Assembly: GCF_016107705.1 (NCBI RefSeq)
Contig: NZ_JAEHGC010000003.1
Location: 124,001 to 188,000, forward strand
Source of the DNA: Neobacillus cucumis
Lineage (GTDB): Bacteria > Bacillota > Bacilli > Bacillales_B > DSM-18226
Direction of reading: 5' to 3'
Length of the DNA stretch: 64,000 nucleotides
Shown here: one piece after another, positions 16,705 through 25,006 of the stretch
How positions within the stretch are numbered: the first letter of the stretch is position 1
Layout of the letters: the number at the start of each line of letters is the position of its first letter
The notes under the pieces: generated by a model
Told to the model about the DNA's origin: nothing
The model's input: the letters and a program-made list of their open reading frames with translations, nothing else
Databases searched by the model: none
Translations under genes and position numbers: made by a program

Positions 16705-18225
16705 ATGATTAAAAAAGATAATAATCTTAAATTTGTTGTGGCTGGGATTTTATTAGCCATTTTAATGGCTGCCATGGATAATACCATTGTCGCAACGGCG
16801 ATGGCTACCATTGTTTCAGATCTTGGAGGCTTCGACAAATTTATTTGGGTGACCTCGGCCTATATGGTAGCGGTTATGGCCGGAATGCCGATTTTCGGCA
16901 AACTATCTGATATGTACGGGCGCAAACGCTTCTTTATTTTTGGTTTAGTAATCTTTTTAGCCGGTTCTGCCCTTTGCGGAATTGCCCAAAGTATTATTCA
17001 GTTAAGTATTTACCGTGCCATCCAGGGAATTGGCGGCGGAGCACTAATGCCCATTGCTTTTACCATCGTTTTTGATATTTTCCCACCTGAAAACCGTGGA
17101 AAAATGACTGGATTACTTGGTGCCGTTTTTGGTGCTTCGAGTGTATTGGGTCCATTATTAGGTGCCTATATTACCGACTATATTAGCTGGCATTGGGTTT
17201 TTTATGTCAATGTTCCCATTGGAATCGTTTCACTTTTCTTAATTATTCGTTTCTATCATGAATCGCTTCAGCACTCCAAGCAAAAAATTGACTGGGCTGG
17301 TGCAATCACACTTGTTATTTCAGTCGTTAGTTTAATGTTTGCCCTTGAGCTTGGCGGCAAAGAGTATGACTGGGATTCAGCTCAAATTATTGGCTTATTT
17401 GCAAGCTTCTTCGTCTTCTTCGTTGTCTTTTTCATTGCTGAATTTAAAGCAGCAGAGCCGATATTGCCACTTTGGCTCTTCAAGAAGAGATTATTTGCCA
17501 CCTCGCAAATTCTTGCGTTTTTATATGGGGGCACATTTATTATTTTAACGGTGTTTATTCCGATTTTTGTGCAGGCTGTTTATGGCGGGTCAGCTAAAAA
17601 TGCAGGGTTAATTTTGACTCCGATGATGTTAGGGTCTGTTGCAGGAAGTTCTGTAGGTGGTATTTTCTTAACCAAAACTTCATATCGTAATTTGATGTTT
17701 ATCTCCATCATTTCCTATTTAGCTGGGATGATTTTGCTTGGAAATTTGACAACGGATACCGCACGCTGGATGCTTACTCTTTATATGATTCTTGTCGGGT
17801 TTGGTGTTGGGTTCTCCTTTTCCCTATTACCAACTGCATCGATTCACAACTTGGAACCGCAATACCGGGGAACGGCCAATTCCACCAACTCCTTCCTCCG
17901 CTCATTTGGAATGACGCTTGGGGTTACGATTTTCGGCTCGATTCAAACGAATGAATTTACTGATAACTTGAAAGAAGCTTTTAAAGGGATGCAGGGAGCA
18001 GGTGGCCAAAGTGGAGCACCTTCTATGTCTAACATGGACCCGCGTCAAATCTTCGAAGCTAGTGAACGCGCGAAAATTCCTAGTTTTATTCTAGATAAAA
18101 TTGTTCACGCTATGTCTGATTCAATTACACATACGTTTTTACTGACATTAATTCCAATTGCAATCGCAGCTGTAACCATCTTTTTCATGGGAAAAGCAAG
18201 GGTTGTAGTAGCGAAAAAAGGATAA
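16705..18225 (+). CDS. DHA2-family MFS drug efflux transporter, 14-TMS
   Basis: 506-residue EmrB/QacA-type multidrug exporter. MDNTIVATAMATIVSDLGG after the first helix is the DHA2 hallmark (motif D1), followed by GKLSDMYGRKR (motif A) and GASSVLGPLLGAYIT (motif C). The start is ATG 16705, seven bases behind AAGGAG; an upstream in-frame extension to 16600 runs through the operator palindrome and is not coding. Divergent from a MarR regulator that probably controls it. Confidence 0.93.
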   Translation: MIKKDNNLKFVVAGILLAILMAAMDNTIVATAMATIVSDLGGFDKFIWVTSAYMVAVMAGMPIFGKLSDMYGRKRFFIFGLVIFLAGSALCGIAQSIIQLSIYRAIQGIGGGALMPIAFTIVFDIFPPENRGKMTGLLGAVFGASSVLGPLLGAYITDYISWHWVFYVNVPIGIVSLFLIIRFYHESLQHSKQKIDWAGAITLVISVVSLMFALELGGKEYDWDSAQIIGLFASFFVFFVVFFIAEFKAAEPILPLWLFKKRLFATSQILAFLYGGTFIILTVFIPIFVQAVYGGSAKNAGLILTPMMLGSVAGSSVGGIFLTKTSYRNLMFISIISYLAGMILLGNLTTDTARWMLTLYMILVGFGVGFSFSLLPTASIHNLEPQYRGTANSTNSFLRSFGMTLGVTIFGSIQTNEFTDNLKEAFKGMQGAGGQSGAPSMSNMDPRQIFEASERAKIPSFILDKIVHAMSDSITHTFLLTLIPIAIAAVTIFFMGKARVVVAKKG

Positions 18226-18232
18226 ATGGCTT

Positions 18233-18267
18233 AGCACTGGTCTTTTAAAGAACCAGTGCTTTTTTTA
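18233..18267 (+). terminator. Terminator of the DHA2 efflux gene
   Basis: AGCACTGGT (18233-18241) and ACCAGTGCT (18252-18260), then TTTTTTT. Confidence 0.92.
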
Positions 18268-18354
18268 AAATTCACGAATTCGTCATTCCCTCTCCATCTT
18301 TTCTGCAAAATTTTGATTTATGATGTAGGTAAGAAAAGAAAGGAGTTGTTTATA

Positions 18355-18597
18355 ATGAAAAAAATTGCAATGAGCATCTTTAGTGCTGCACTAATTCTTG
18401 GCGCCGGTACAGCAGTTTTTGCAGCAGGAAACAGCAACTCTGGTAATGGTCTTAGCTTCGAAAAAATGTTGCCTTTTATGGAAAAAATGCATCCTAATTT
18501 ATCAAAAGAAAAGATGAAAGACATGTACAAAGCGTGTCATGTAAAGGGCGGGATGATGGAAAATACTAATTCTAAAAAAATGATGGACCGGTTTTAA
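18355..18597 (+). CDS. Small secreted protein of unknown function
   Basis: 80 residues. KKIA start, a hydrophobic core (MSIFSAALILGAGTAVFA) and an AxA-type cleavage site after about residue 22 indicate a Sec signal peptide. The mature part is short, Met/Lys-rich, with FMEKMHPNLSKEKMKDMYKA and a single cysteine. AAAGGAG lies eight bases from ATG 18355; the in-frame upstream stretch overlaps the preceding terminator and was excluded. Not recognised as a named family. Confidence 0.75.
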   Translation: MKKIAMSIFSAALILGAGTAVFAAGNSNSGNGLSFEKMLPFMEKMHPNLSKEKMKDMYKACHVKGGMMENTNSKKMMDRF

Positions 18598-18606
18598 TAA
18601 TTTTGT

Positions 18607-18638
18607 AAAAGGTTTGGTTAACTTGCCAGACCTTTTTT
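18607..18638 (+). terminator. Terminator of the small secreted protein gene
   Basis: AAGGTTTGG pairs with CCAGACCTT (one G-U) and is followed by TTTTTTC. Confidence 0.8.
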
Positions 18639-18666
18639 CTTATAATAGTTCGAGGAGAAAGATTAT

Positions 18667-19923
18667 ATGGAGTCATTGATACAATTATACAAAGATGATG
18701 AGGAATCTGTTTATCATACTTGGTTTTTACATAATAATGACCGCCTGAAAGCCTTCCGCACCATTCGAAAAGGTTTGCTAAAGGTGATCACGGAAATAGA
18801 AGTGGGTATCTTCGGAAACGATTTTAAAGGGTCAAGTCTTGAGATGGTGGTTACCGCCATTTCTGAGCAAAAACAAGTATTTGAAGGTGCCGCCCATGCC
18901 TTTTACTGGAAACCAAAGCTGAGAATTCCTGATATTTATGAAAATGAGCAAAACAAAAAAGCCTTTGGGCGGTTTCTAAAGGCTTGTTTGGAGACAACCG
19001 ATTCAGAAACAGTATTAGAGGAAATTAGAAAATTAGATTCGTTAAAAATTAAAGGGCTTGGGCCAGCGGTCGCAAATCTATTATATTTTTTGCATCCTAC
19101 ACTATTTCCCCCCTTTAACACAGCAATCGTCAATGGTTTTAACTTATTATTTAATCAAAAATGTAAATTGGGCTCCTGGGAAGCATACCTAGGGATGCGA
19201 GAAAAGATGTTAGAAAGAAACTCATTCTTTCGGAATCTACTTTCTAAAGATCTTGGTGCTTTGGCTGGCCTGTTATTTGAGATTGGAAGTAATCGGATTA
19301 TTATTGAAGATAATGCGTTGGATTACCTAATTAAAGAAAAGGAAAAAACAGAAAAGGCAAAAAAACGCCGTCTGAAGGAAGTAAAAGAGGATGAACTTGA
19401 AGAGAATACACATTCCGAAATGCAATATCACTTAGCCCGCCTTGGTAATTCACTAGGGTATAAGGTCTGGATTGCACGTAATGACCATAAAAGAGAATGG
19501 GAGGGTCAAAAGCTCGGTGAATTTTCTATTAAAAATCTAACTATTTTTCAAGTTCCACCTTCTGTAGCAGATACGATTGCTTTAATTGATGTTCTCTGGC
19601 TGGACAAAGAGGAAAAGATCATTGCCGGATTTGAAGTTGAAAAAAGTACTTCCATTTATTCTGGTATTTTACGATTATCCGACTTATCCCTATCCATTCA
19701 AGGAGGTTCCTGCCAGTTTTATTTAGTAGCACCAGAAAAAAGAGAAAAAGAAATAAAAGCTCAATTATTGCGGCCATCCATCCGTTCTATGGATTCTCAA
19801 CCTATTTCTTATCTATTGTTCCAAGATCTTCGATGTGACTGCGATGCCATGTGTAAATTTGGTGATGACCTAACTGTTTTAAATAAAATTGCAAAAACAG
19901 TCATTCCTAAAGCATCGGACTAG
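18667..19923 (+). CDS. Orphan HhH plus PD-(D/E)XK-like protein
   Basis: 418 residues with no named family recognised. The middle part has a helix-hairpin-helix signature ([15 protein letters not shown], residues 127-141) followed by a DNA-glycosylase-like helical region. A charged linker (about 222-246) leads to a C-terminal domain with a possible PD-(D/E)XK core: Glu251 in HSEMQ, Asp308 in LIDVLW, and Glu323/Glu325-Lys326 in GFEVEKS. This suggests a nuclease or restriction-endonuclease-like enzyme without an adjacent methyltransferase. It has its own ribosome site and its own terminator, so it stands alone. Confidence 0.7.
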   Translation: MESLIQLYKDDEESVYHTWFLHNNDRLKAFRTIRKGLLKVITEIEVGIFGNDFKGSSLEMVVTAISEQKQVFEGAAHAFYWKPKLRIPDIYENEQNKKAFGRFLKACLETTDSETVLEEIRKLDSLKIKGLGPAVANLLYFLHPTLFPPFNTAIVNGFNLLFNQKCKLGSWEAYLGMREKMLERNSFFRNLLSKDLGALAGLLFEIGSNRIIIEDNALDYLIKEKEKTEKAKKRRLKEVKEDELEENTHSEMQYHLARLGNSLGYKVWIARNDHKREWEGQKLGEFSIKNLTIFQVPPSVADTIALIDVLWLDKEEKIIAGFEVEKSTSIYSGILRLSDLSLSIQGGSCQFYLVAPEKREKEIKAQLLRPSIRSMDSQPISYLLFQDLRCDCDAMCKFGDDLTVLNKIAKTVIPKASD

Positions 19924-19942
19924 AAAAATCCGATGCTTTTTT
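19909..19942 (+). terminator. Terminator overlapping the stop of the HhH/nuclease-like gene
   Basis: AAGCATCGGA and TCCGATGCTT flank a loop that contains the TAG stop; a T-run follows. Confidence 0.92.
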
Positions 19943-19958
19943 ACATAAACGCTTTAGC

Positions 19959-20789
19959 TTATTCTCCAAACTTTCCCTCCATATAATCGCGGTAGGCTTG
20001 GCGAATTTCTTCCTCTGTATTCATTACGAATGGCCCCCGGGCAACGATTGGTTCGTTTAGAGGTTTTCCTGCATAGAGCAATACTTGCAGTTTCTCTTTC
20101 GCCTGAATGGTCACTTCGCTCTCTTCCCCTTCTACACCCTTGCCTAATTGCAGTGCCTGACCTTTTTTGGCTTCTACTTTATTTTTTCCGAAATGGCCGC
20201 TTCCTTCCAGTACATACATAAAACCATGATAATCCCCAGGTAAATCTTGTGAAATACTTGCCCCTGGTTCTAAATTGATTTCAACAAATGTCACTGGAAC
20301 ATAGTTTTTCGTCGAAGACTTTACTACGCCCGATGACCCGGAAAAAATACGAACCAGCGCACCTTCTTCTTCGCGGACTGGCATGTCTTGACCTCGAAGG
20401 TTTTGATAACGCGGCTCGGTCATTTTGTGTTCACGCGGAAGGTTTACCCATAGCTGCAATGAATGAACAGTATCGCCTTCTGCTGGGTCTTCAATGTGAA
20501 TGACGCCTCTTCCGGCCGTCATCCATTGAACATCGCCAGGTCCTAGCTCTCCTTTGCCCGCTTTATTGTCATTATGTTCAAGTTTTCCTTCGATGACATA
20601 GGTTACGGTCTCAATCCCACGATGGGGATGAAAATCGAAGGTACCTTTTTTGAAAAAATCTTCCGCCAGGAAAAGAAACGGATCAAATTCATGCATGTTC
20701 GCCGGATCCAGCACCATTCCTGCCGCATGGATTGGGCTGTGCTGATGATGCTGCACGGTCCAGGTTCGTTGTATTTCTCTTTGTATCAT
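19959..20789 (-). CDS. Pirin-family bicupin
   Basis: 276 residues. The first cupin carries the pirin metal motif (FHPHRGIETVTYVIEG, then E in GRGVIHIED), the second cupin covers about residues 165-245 (MYVLEGSGHFG). Family members are iron-binding quercetinase-like or regulatory proteins; the actual role here is unknown. The ATG has GGAGG eight bases upstream. It is monocistronic and converges with the HhH/nuclease-like gene. Confidence 0.92.
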   Translation of the reverse strand: MIQREIQRTWTVQHHQHSPIHAAGMVLDPANMHEFDPFLFLAEDFFKKGTFDFHPHRGIETVTYVIEGKLEHNDNKAGKGELGPGDVQWMTAGRGVIHIEDPAEGDTVHSLQLWVNLPREHKMTEPRYQNLRGQDMPVREEEGALVRIFSGSSGVVKSSTKNYVPVTFVEINLEPGASISQDLPGDYHGFMYVLEGSGHFGKNKVEAKKGQALQLGKGVEGEESEVTIQAKEKLQVLLYAGKPLNEPIVARGPFVMNTEEEIRQAYRDYMEGKFGE

Positions 20790-20898
20790 TTGTTTGCCTC
20801 CGTTCGTGTGCGGGTAGTTATTTTGAATTCAAGATAATCATAACGTTGTATAAGTGGTTTTTCAATTAATATGCTGGTGGATTCTTCTGGGTATTTGG

Positions 20899-20995
20899 AT
20901 TCGTTGATAAATTGGTTTAATCCGCTGATAAATGTATCAGATTCGCTGATAAATCTTCGTGATCCGCTGATAAAAGGTAAAGATTCGCTGATAAG
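20899..20995. repeat. Five 21-bp direct repeats upstream of the NERD gene
   Basis: TCGCTGATAAA-type units recur exactly every 21 bp (GCTGATA core at 20903 as GTTGATA, then 20924, 20945, 20966 and 20987). On the minus strand they read as a 7-residue repeat (FISES/FISGS), but no ribosome site supports translation. Two more units lie after the NERD gene. Confidence 0.85.
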
Positions 20996-21086
20996 GTATT
21001 TGTTCAAAAAGATTTTACAAATCATTTAGTTCTCTGGAGAACTTTTATGCTAATTTTAAGAAGAAAAAATAAAAGGAGTGATCATT

Positions 21087-22058
21087 TTGATAGTAAAAGA
21101 AAGAACAATCCCATTAAAAATTCTCATTTTATTCGCTATTTTGCGGCGTATTCCCTTGAGTCATGCTAGATACCAGCAAATTTCAGATGAATTAGGCAGA
21201 AGACAAGCTGGATATGAGGGCGAACAATCTCTAGATTTTTATTATCGCGAACTCCCTAAACAGAAATATCTTATATTCCACGATTTAAACCTTCCGGATG
21301 GTGACTACAACTGCCAAATTGATACTCTTCTCTTAACAGGTGAATTTATCCTAATTATTGATGTGAAAAATATGGCCGGAAAATTAATATTTGATACGGA
21401 AAATGAGCAATTTATCCAAATTAAAGGTGAGGAAGAAAAAGGGTATTCCTATCCAATCGCGCAGGCAGAAAGGCATCAAGAATACATAAAGAAACTAATG
21501 GCTGCAAATCATTTTCCCTCTGTTCCTGTTGTTTATTTAGTTGTTATAAGCAATAGTTATGCTTCGTATGTCATTACGGGAAAAAATGCTTACAAAGTAA
21601 AACCAAAGGTATGTAAAGGGGACGTGATGTTAAAAAGAATTCAAGATCTTGAAGGTATTTATACTACTCCAATTCTACCAGCAAAAGACCTCCGTAAGCT
21701 TTCTCGCCTTCTATTGAAAATGAACACGCCGCCAACAGGATATCTTCTTCAGAAATTTGGTATTCAGAAGTCGGATTTATTAACTGGTGTTCACTGCCCC
21801 TTCTGTAAATTTCTCTCTATGATTCGAAAGAAACAGAAATGGTACTGTCCTAGATGTCAGCATTATTCAATAGATGCTCATATTGATGCACTTAAAGATT
21901 ATTTTTTGCTGTTTGATATAAAAATAACAAATCGGAAGTTTCGGGAGTTTGTGCATATTAAATCAATTGATACGGCTAAAAGATTATTGCAGGCTTCAAA
22001 TCTTAAGTTTTCCGGGGCGAACAAAAATCGTACTTATTTTCCTAAGACAATTCCTTGA
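21087..22058 (+). CDS. NERD-domain protein with C-terminal zinc ribbon
   Basis: 323 residues. After a short N-terminal helix (IVKERTIPLKI, typical of Bacillus members) comes a nuclease-related domain with the PD-(D/E)XK-like pieces QIDTLLLTGEF and LIIDVKNMAG. The C-terminal third has a zinc ribbon, CPFCKF...YCPRCQ (about residues 235-260). The start is TTG 21087, eight bases after AAGGAG; GTG 21078 lies within that site. Role unknown; NERD proteins are suspected DNA processors. The same 21-bp repeats flank both ends of this gene. Confidence 0.82.
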   Translation: MIVKERTIPLKILILFAILRRIPLSHARYQQISDELGRRQAGYEGEQSLDFYYRELPKQKYLIFHDLNLPDGDYNCQIDTLLLTGEFILIIDVKNMAGKLIFDTENEQFIQIKGEEEKGYSYPIAQAERHQEYIKKLMAANHFPSVPVVYLVVISNSYASYVITGKNAYKVKPKVCKGDVMLKRIQDLEGIYTTPILPAKDLRKLSRLLLKMNTPPTGYLLQKFGIQKSDLLTGVHCPFCKFLSMIRKKQKWYCPRCQHYSIDAHIDALKDYFLLFDIKITNRKFREFVHIKSIDTAKRLLQASNLKFSGANKNRTYFPKTIP

Positions 22059-22066
22059 TGAAATAG

Positions 22067-22100
22067 AATCGCTGATAAACTGCAAAAATTCGCTGATAAC
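22067..22100. repeat. Two more 21-bp repeat units downstream of the NERD gene
   Basis: GCTGATAA cores at 22071 and 22092, again 21 bp apart and in the same orientation as the five upstream units. Confidence 0.85.
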
Positions 22101-22101
22101 A

Positions 22102-22128
22102 ATCAAAAGGGCGCTCTCGAAAGCGCCC
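22102..22128 (-). terminator. Terminator of the acidic small-protein gene (minus strand)
   Basis: GGGCGCT (22109-22115) pairs with AGCGCCC (22122-22128); read on the minus strand it is followed by TTTTGATTG. Confidence 0.7.
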
Positions 22129-22149
22129 GATTCAACAATAAGTCCAAAA

Positions 22150-22545
22150 CTACACCTCAATATCCTTACCCTCTTCAACAATATGGAACAATAAATGTGC
22201 TAAATGGTGGATTGGGCCGTACTCTTCTTCCTCTTCCTCAGTTTCTTCATTAAATTCGAGGTCGTTCAGGTAAAGCGCCATGAATTCATAGAAATCCTCC
22301 AGCCGGAAAGAGTAGCAGCCAACAGGTTCTTCATTGTCTTCCTCATATTGAAGCATTAAATACGAGACAACACCGTCAACATCTTCTGCATCAAAAAAGA
22401 CAAAAAAGCCAATGTTTGTATCTAAATCAAATAAATGCCTTGTTCCGCCCTCAGTGGCTTTTTCAAAATCCTCTTGGCTTAGTTTTTGTATTTGCATGCT
22501 ATCTACATTGTCTTCCTGATGGAAACTAACGATAAATGATTGCAT
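22150..22545 (-). CDS. Acidic cytosolic protein, uncharacterised
   Basis: 131 residues, strongly acidic, with a run of glutamates (NEETEEEEEEYG) near residue 105 and no membrane segment or signal peptide. A strong TAGGAGG site sits at the right distance from the ATG, and a good terminator follows, so it is a real single-gene unit. It resembles conserved Bacillus proteins of unknown function; I cannot name the family. Confidence 0.7.
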   Translation of the reverse strand: MQSFIVSFHQEDNVDSMQIQKLSQEDFEKATEGGTRHLFDLDTNIGFFVFFDAEDVDGVVSYLMLQYEEDNEEPVGCYSFRLEDFYEFMALYLNDLEFNEETEEEEEEYGPIHHLAHLLFHIVEEGKDIEV

Positions 22546-22611
22546 AATAACCTCCTAAAATTTAATCAACACATACAGTTATCATGCCCATTTTTACCAT
22601 TAAATCCTCTA

Positions 22612-23001
22612 TTATGGCACAAATAAATTTGCTTTTTCTTGTTCCTCCAAAAATTCACCTGTTCCACCGGCTGCTTCTAAAGCTGCACCGATCGACTGAA
22701 GCCAATCACCTGTTATTGCTAATTTTTGAGCGTCTAATTTAAGTTTATTGTCGTTTCCTGTAATTTGTCCGGATACACCAATCGCTTCAAAAAATGTTCC
22801 GAGTGCTTGAATGCCGGCACCAGTTAGTATTTCTTTTACAGGAATCGAATCTGGATTATCGCTAATCTCCCTTAACTTTGCAATCCCTAAGAATTCGATT
22901 GTTGCCCCAATCACCTGAATCCAAACACCAAGTGCAATTTGTTTTTCAATATTTAGCCTCTTTTGTTCCAACTCTGAAAAATTTCCATTCTTATTACTCA
23001 T
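22612..23001 (-). CDS. Small repetitive protein, DUF6944-like
   Basis: 129 residues built from three imperfect helical repeats of about 33 residues: VWIQVIGATIEFLGI, GIQALGTFFEAIGVSGQI and DWLQSIGAALEAAGGTG, all sharing the pattern W/G-x-Q-x-I/L-G-x-x-x-E-A-x-G. This matches a family of repetitive Bacillus proteins annotated DUF6944, function unknown. No signal peptide. The start follows a GGGAGTG site. Confidence 0.75.
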   Translation of the reverse strand: MSNKNGNFSELEQKRLNIEKQIALGVWIQVIGATIEFLGIAKLREISDNPDSIPVKEILTGAGIQALGTFFEAIGVSGQITGNDNKLKLDAQKLAITGDWLQSIGAALEAAGGTGEFLEEQEKANLFVP

Positions 23002-23065
23002 GAAGACACTCCCTCAAAAGAAGTCTGCTTCCAATACTTTATTCAAATGTCTAAAAAACGGTGTC
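23002..23065. other. Short spacer, nothing recognised
   Basis: Apart from the ribosome site of the DUF6944-like gene this spacer holds nothing I can support. Confidence 0.5.
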
Positions 23066-23110
23066 CAATAAAAAAAAGCTAGCAAAACGCCCAAACGTTT
23101 TAGCTAGCTT
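23066..23110 (-). terminator. Terminator of the aldehyde dehydrogenase gene
   Basis: On the minus strand AAGCTAGC...AAACG pairs with CGTTT...GCTAGCTT, followed by an uninterrupted T-run. Confidence 0.93.
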
Positions 23111-23123
23111 ATAAGTCAGTCAA

Positions 23124-24608
23124 TTATTTTAACGAAACCCAGACACTCTTGACTTCCGTATAGTTGTTCAATGCATATGAACCCATTTCACGTCCGATAC
23201 CAGATTGCTTATAGCCTCCGAATGGTGATGCTGCGTCAAAAGCATTGTAGCAGTTTACCCATACAGTACCAGCACGGAGTCGGCCTGCAATATAATGTGC
23301 CTTTGCTACATCCTTCGTCCAAACCCCTGCAGCTAAGCCATACTCGCTATTATTTGCGCGATTAATCAATTCATCCAGGTCCTCATATGGCATAGCAGAA
23401 ATAACTGGACCAAAGATTTCTTCTTTAGCAATCGTCATTTCATCACGGACATCGGCGAAAATCGTCGGAGAAACAAAGTAGCCTTGTTCAAATGGCTTAT
23501 CTCCGCCAACCAACAGTTCTGCGCCTTCCTTCAAGCCTTTTTCAATATACCCTAGAACTCGTTTCTGCTGTTCATCTGAAACAAGCGGTCCGATTTCCGT
23601 ATCAGCATGCAAACCGGCACCCTGCTTAATTTTTTGTGCATGGCTGACCATATCCGCAACAACATTATCAAATTGTTTCTTTTGGATAAATACACGAGAC
23701 CCTGCACAGCAAACCTGGCCTTGGTTGAACATAACTCCATTTAAGGCACCAGGGATAGCTTTTGTTAAGTCTGCATCCGGTAAAATAATGTTTGGTGATT
23801 TGCCGCCAAGCTCAAGTGTTACCCTTTTAAGTGATTTAGCTGCACGCGCCATGATCGACTTTCCGACTTCAGTCGATCCAGTGAAAGCAATTTTATCCAC
23901 AAGAGGATGATCAACAAGCGGCTGGCCCGCTGTTTCACCAAAACCAGGGACAATATTGATTACCCCTTCTGGGAATCCTGCTTCTTGAACTAATTCAGCC
24001 AAGTATAAAACAGACAGCGGAGTCTGTTCAGCAGGCTTTAATACAACCGTACATCCGGTCGCAAGGGCTGCACCCAGCTTCCACATCGTCATTAACAGCG
24101 GGAAGTTCCATGGAATAATCTGTCCGACGACTCCAACCGCTTCATGGCGGGTATAGTTAAGGAATGGTCCGTTTACCGGGATGGTTTGCCCAACAATTTT
24201 AGTTGACCAGCCGGCATAATAGCGCATATGTTCAACTGCAAGCGGAATGTCCGCATTAGACGTTTCCCGAATCGGCTTTCCATTATCAAGTGTTTCTAAT
24301 TGGGCAAGCTCTTCTTGATTTTGCTCCATTAAATCCGCTAACTTGTACATTAAGCGGCTGCGTGCAGCTGCACTCATTTTTGACCATGGGCCTTCATCAA
24401 ATGCCTTACGGGCTGCCTTTACTGCACGGTCAATATCCTCCGGACCGGCCTCATAAACCGCAGCGAGTACTTCACCCGTAGCAGGATTATACGTATCGAA
24501 TGTTTTTTGAGAGAGACTTTCAACAAATTGACCATCAATATACAGTTTCTTTTTCCCTAATAGAAATTTTTCTACCTTTTCTTTTAGACCGACTGTTACT
24601 TGACTCAA
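23124..24608 (-). CDS. dhaS: NAD-dependent aldehyde dehydrogenase, DhaS type
   Basis: Oxidises aldehydes to carboxylic acids. 494 residues from a TTG start, close to B. subtilis DhaS (495). Landmarks: [21 protein letters not shown] for NAD binding, the general-base Glu in LELGGKSPN, the catalytic cysteine in [10 protein letters not shown] and EEIFGPV. The TTG at 24608 is eight bases from GGAGG and the following sequence [10 protein letters not shown] starts family members; a longer frame to 24668 would run through that site. A catabolite-response-like element lies just upstream. Confidence 0.94.
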   Translation of the reverse strand: MSQVTVGLKEKVEKFLLGKKKLYIDGQFVESLSQKTFDTYNPATGEVLAAVYEAGPEDIDRAVKAARKAFDEGPWSKMSAAARSRLMYKLADLMEQNQEELAQLETLDNGKPIRETSNADIPLAVEHMRYYAGWSTKIVGQTIPVNGPFLNYTRHEAVGVVGQIIPWNFPLLMTMWKLGAALATGCTVVLKPAEQTPLSVLYLAELVQEAGFPEGVINIVPGFGETAGQPLVDHPLVDKIAFTGSTEVGKSIMARAAKSLKRVTLELGGKSPNIILPDADLTKAIPGALNGVMFNQGQVCCAGSRVFIQKKQFDNVVADMVSHAQKIKQGAGLHADTEIGPLVSDEQQKRVLGYIEKGLKEGAELLVGGDKPFEQGYFVSPTIFADVRDEMTIAKEEIFGPVISAMPYEDLDELINRANNSEYGLAAGVWTKDVAKAHYIAGRLRAGTVWVNCYNAFDAASPFGGYKQSGIGREMGSYALNNYTEVKSVWVSLK

Positions 24609-24653
24609 ATGTAATTCCTCCCTATGTACAAGATTCTGAGAATAAAAGCAATT

Positions 24654-24667
24654 TGTATGCGCTTTCA
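24654..24667. promoter_or_regulatory. Catabolite-responsive element (cre) candidate for dhaS
   Basis: On the minus strand TGAAAGCGCATACA matches 13 of 14 positions of the cre consensus TGWAANCGNTNWCA, 46 bp upstream of the TTG start. CcpA repression is inferred. Confidence 0.55.
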
Positions 24668-24740
24668 ACCCTCGAGTTTTATAGTATCATTGTTAAAATC
24701 TAGTAATCAACCAAAATACATCAGAAAATTAAAAATATTA

Positions 24741-24785
24741 TCGACAAAATTCGGGTGGTGACAGGCACCACCCGAATTCTGTCGA
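24741..24785. repeat. Long palindrome with GACAGG loop (REP-like element)
   Basis: Twenty-base arms with a single mismatch (24741-24760 against 24766-24785) around the loop ACAGG; the core reads GGTGGTGACAGGCACCACC. It directly abuts the stop codon of a small minus-strand gene and could act as its terminator. Such GTGACAGGCACC hairpins recur in Bacillaceae as far as I recall. Confidence 0.85.
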
Positions 24786-24786
24786 A

Positions 24787-24954
24787 TCAATCTTCTTCTT
24801 TTGAATCCTCTTGATAATGTTCATTTAATAGGGGATTTTCTGTGGTTGCAAAGTTGACGGATAGTAGGCTCATTTCGGGATCCAGGCCATATAGGCCTTT
24901 TGCCAGTTGTTCTATTTCTTCACCGCTTTGAAATTGGGGTTCTTTTTCTTTCAT
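24787..24954 (-). CDS. 55-residue acidic small protein
   Basis: Translated from ATG 24954, nine bases after GGAGG (an ATG at 24963 touches that site). It begins MKEKEPQFQSGEEIEQLAKG, then LYGLDPEMSLLSVNF, and ends in an acidic tail. No signal peptide or membrane segment. A clean ribosome site and a stop next to a large hairpin support a real gene. Family not recognised; it precedes dhaS on the same strand. Confidence 0.6.
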   Translation of the reverse strand: MKEKEPQFQSGEEIEQLAKGLYGLDPEMSLLSVNFATTENPLLNEHYQEDSKEED

Positions 24955-25006
24955 TTTATTCATCCTCCTCTTGTATTTTTATTTTTTCTATTATATACAA
25001 GAAGAT

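Noticed and set aside
20786..21025. 79-codon minus-strand frame across the 21-bp repeats
   Set aside because: Its heptad pattern only reflects the 21-bp period, and no ribosome site is seen.
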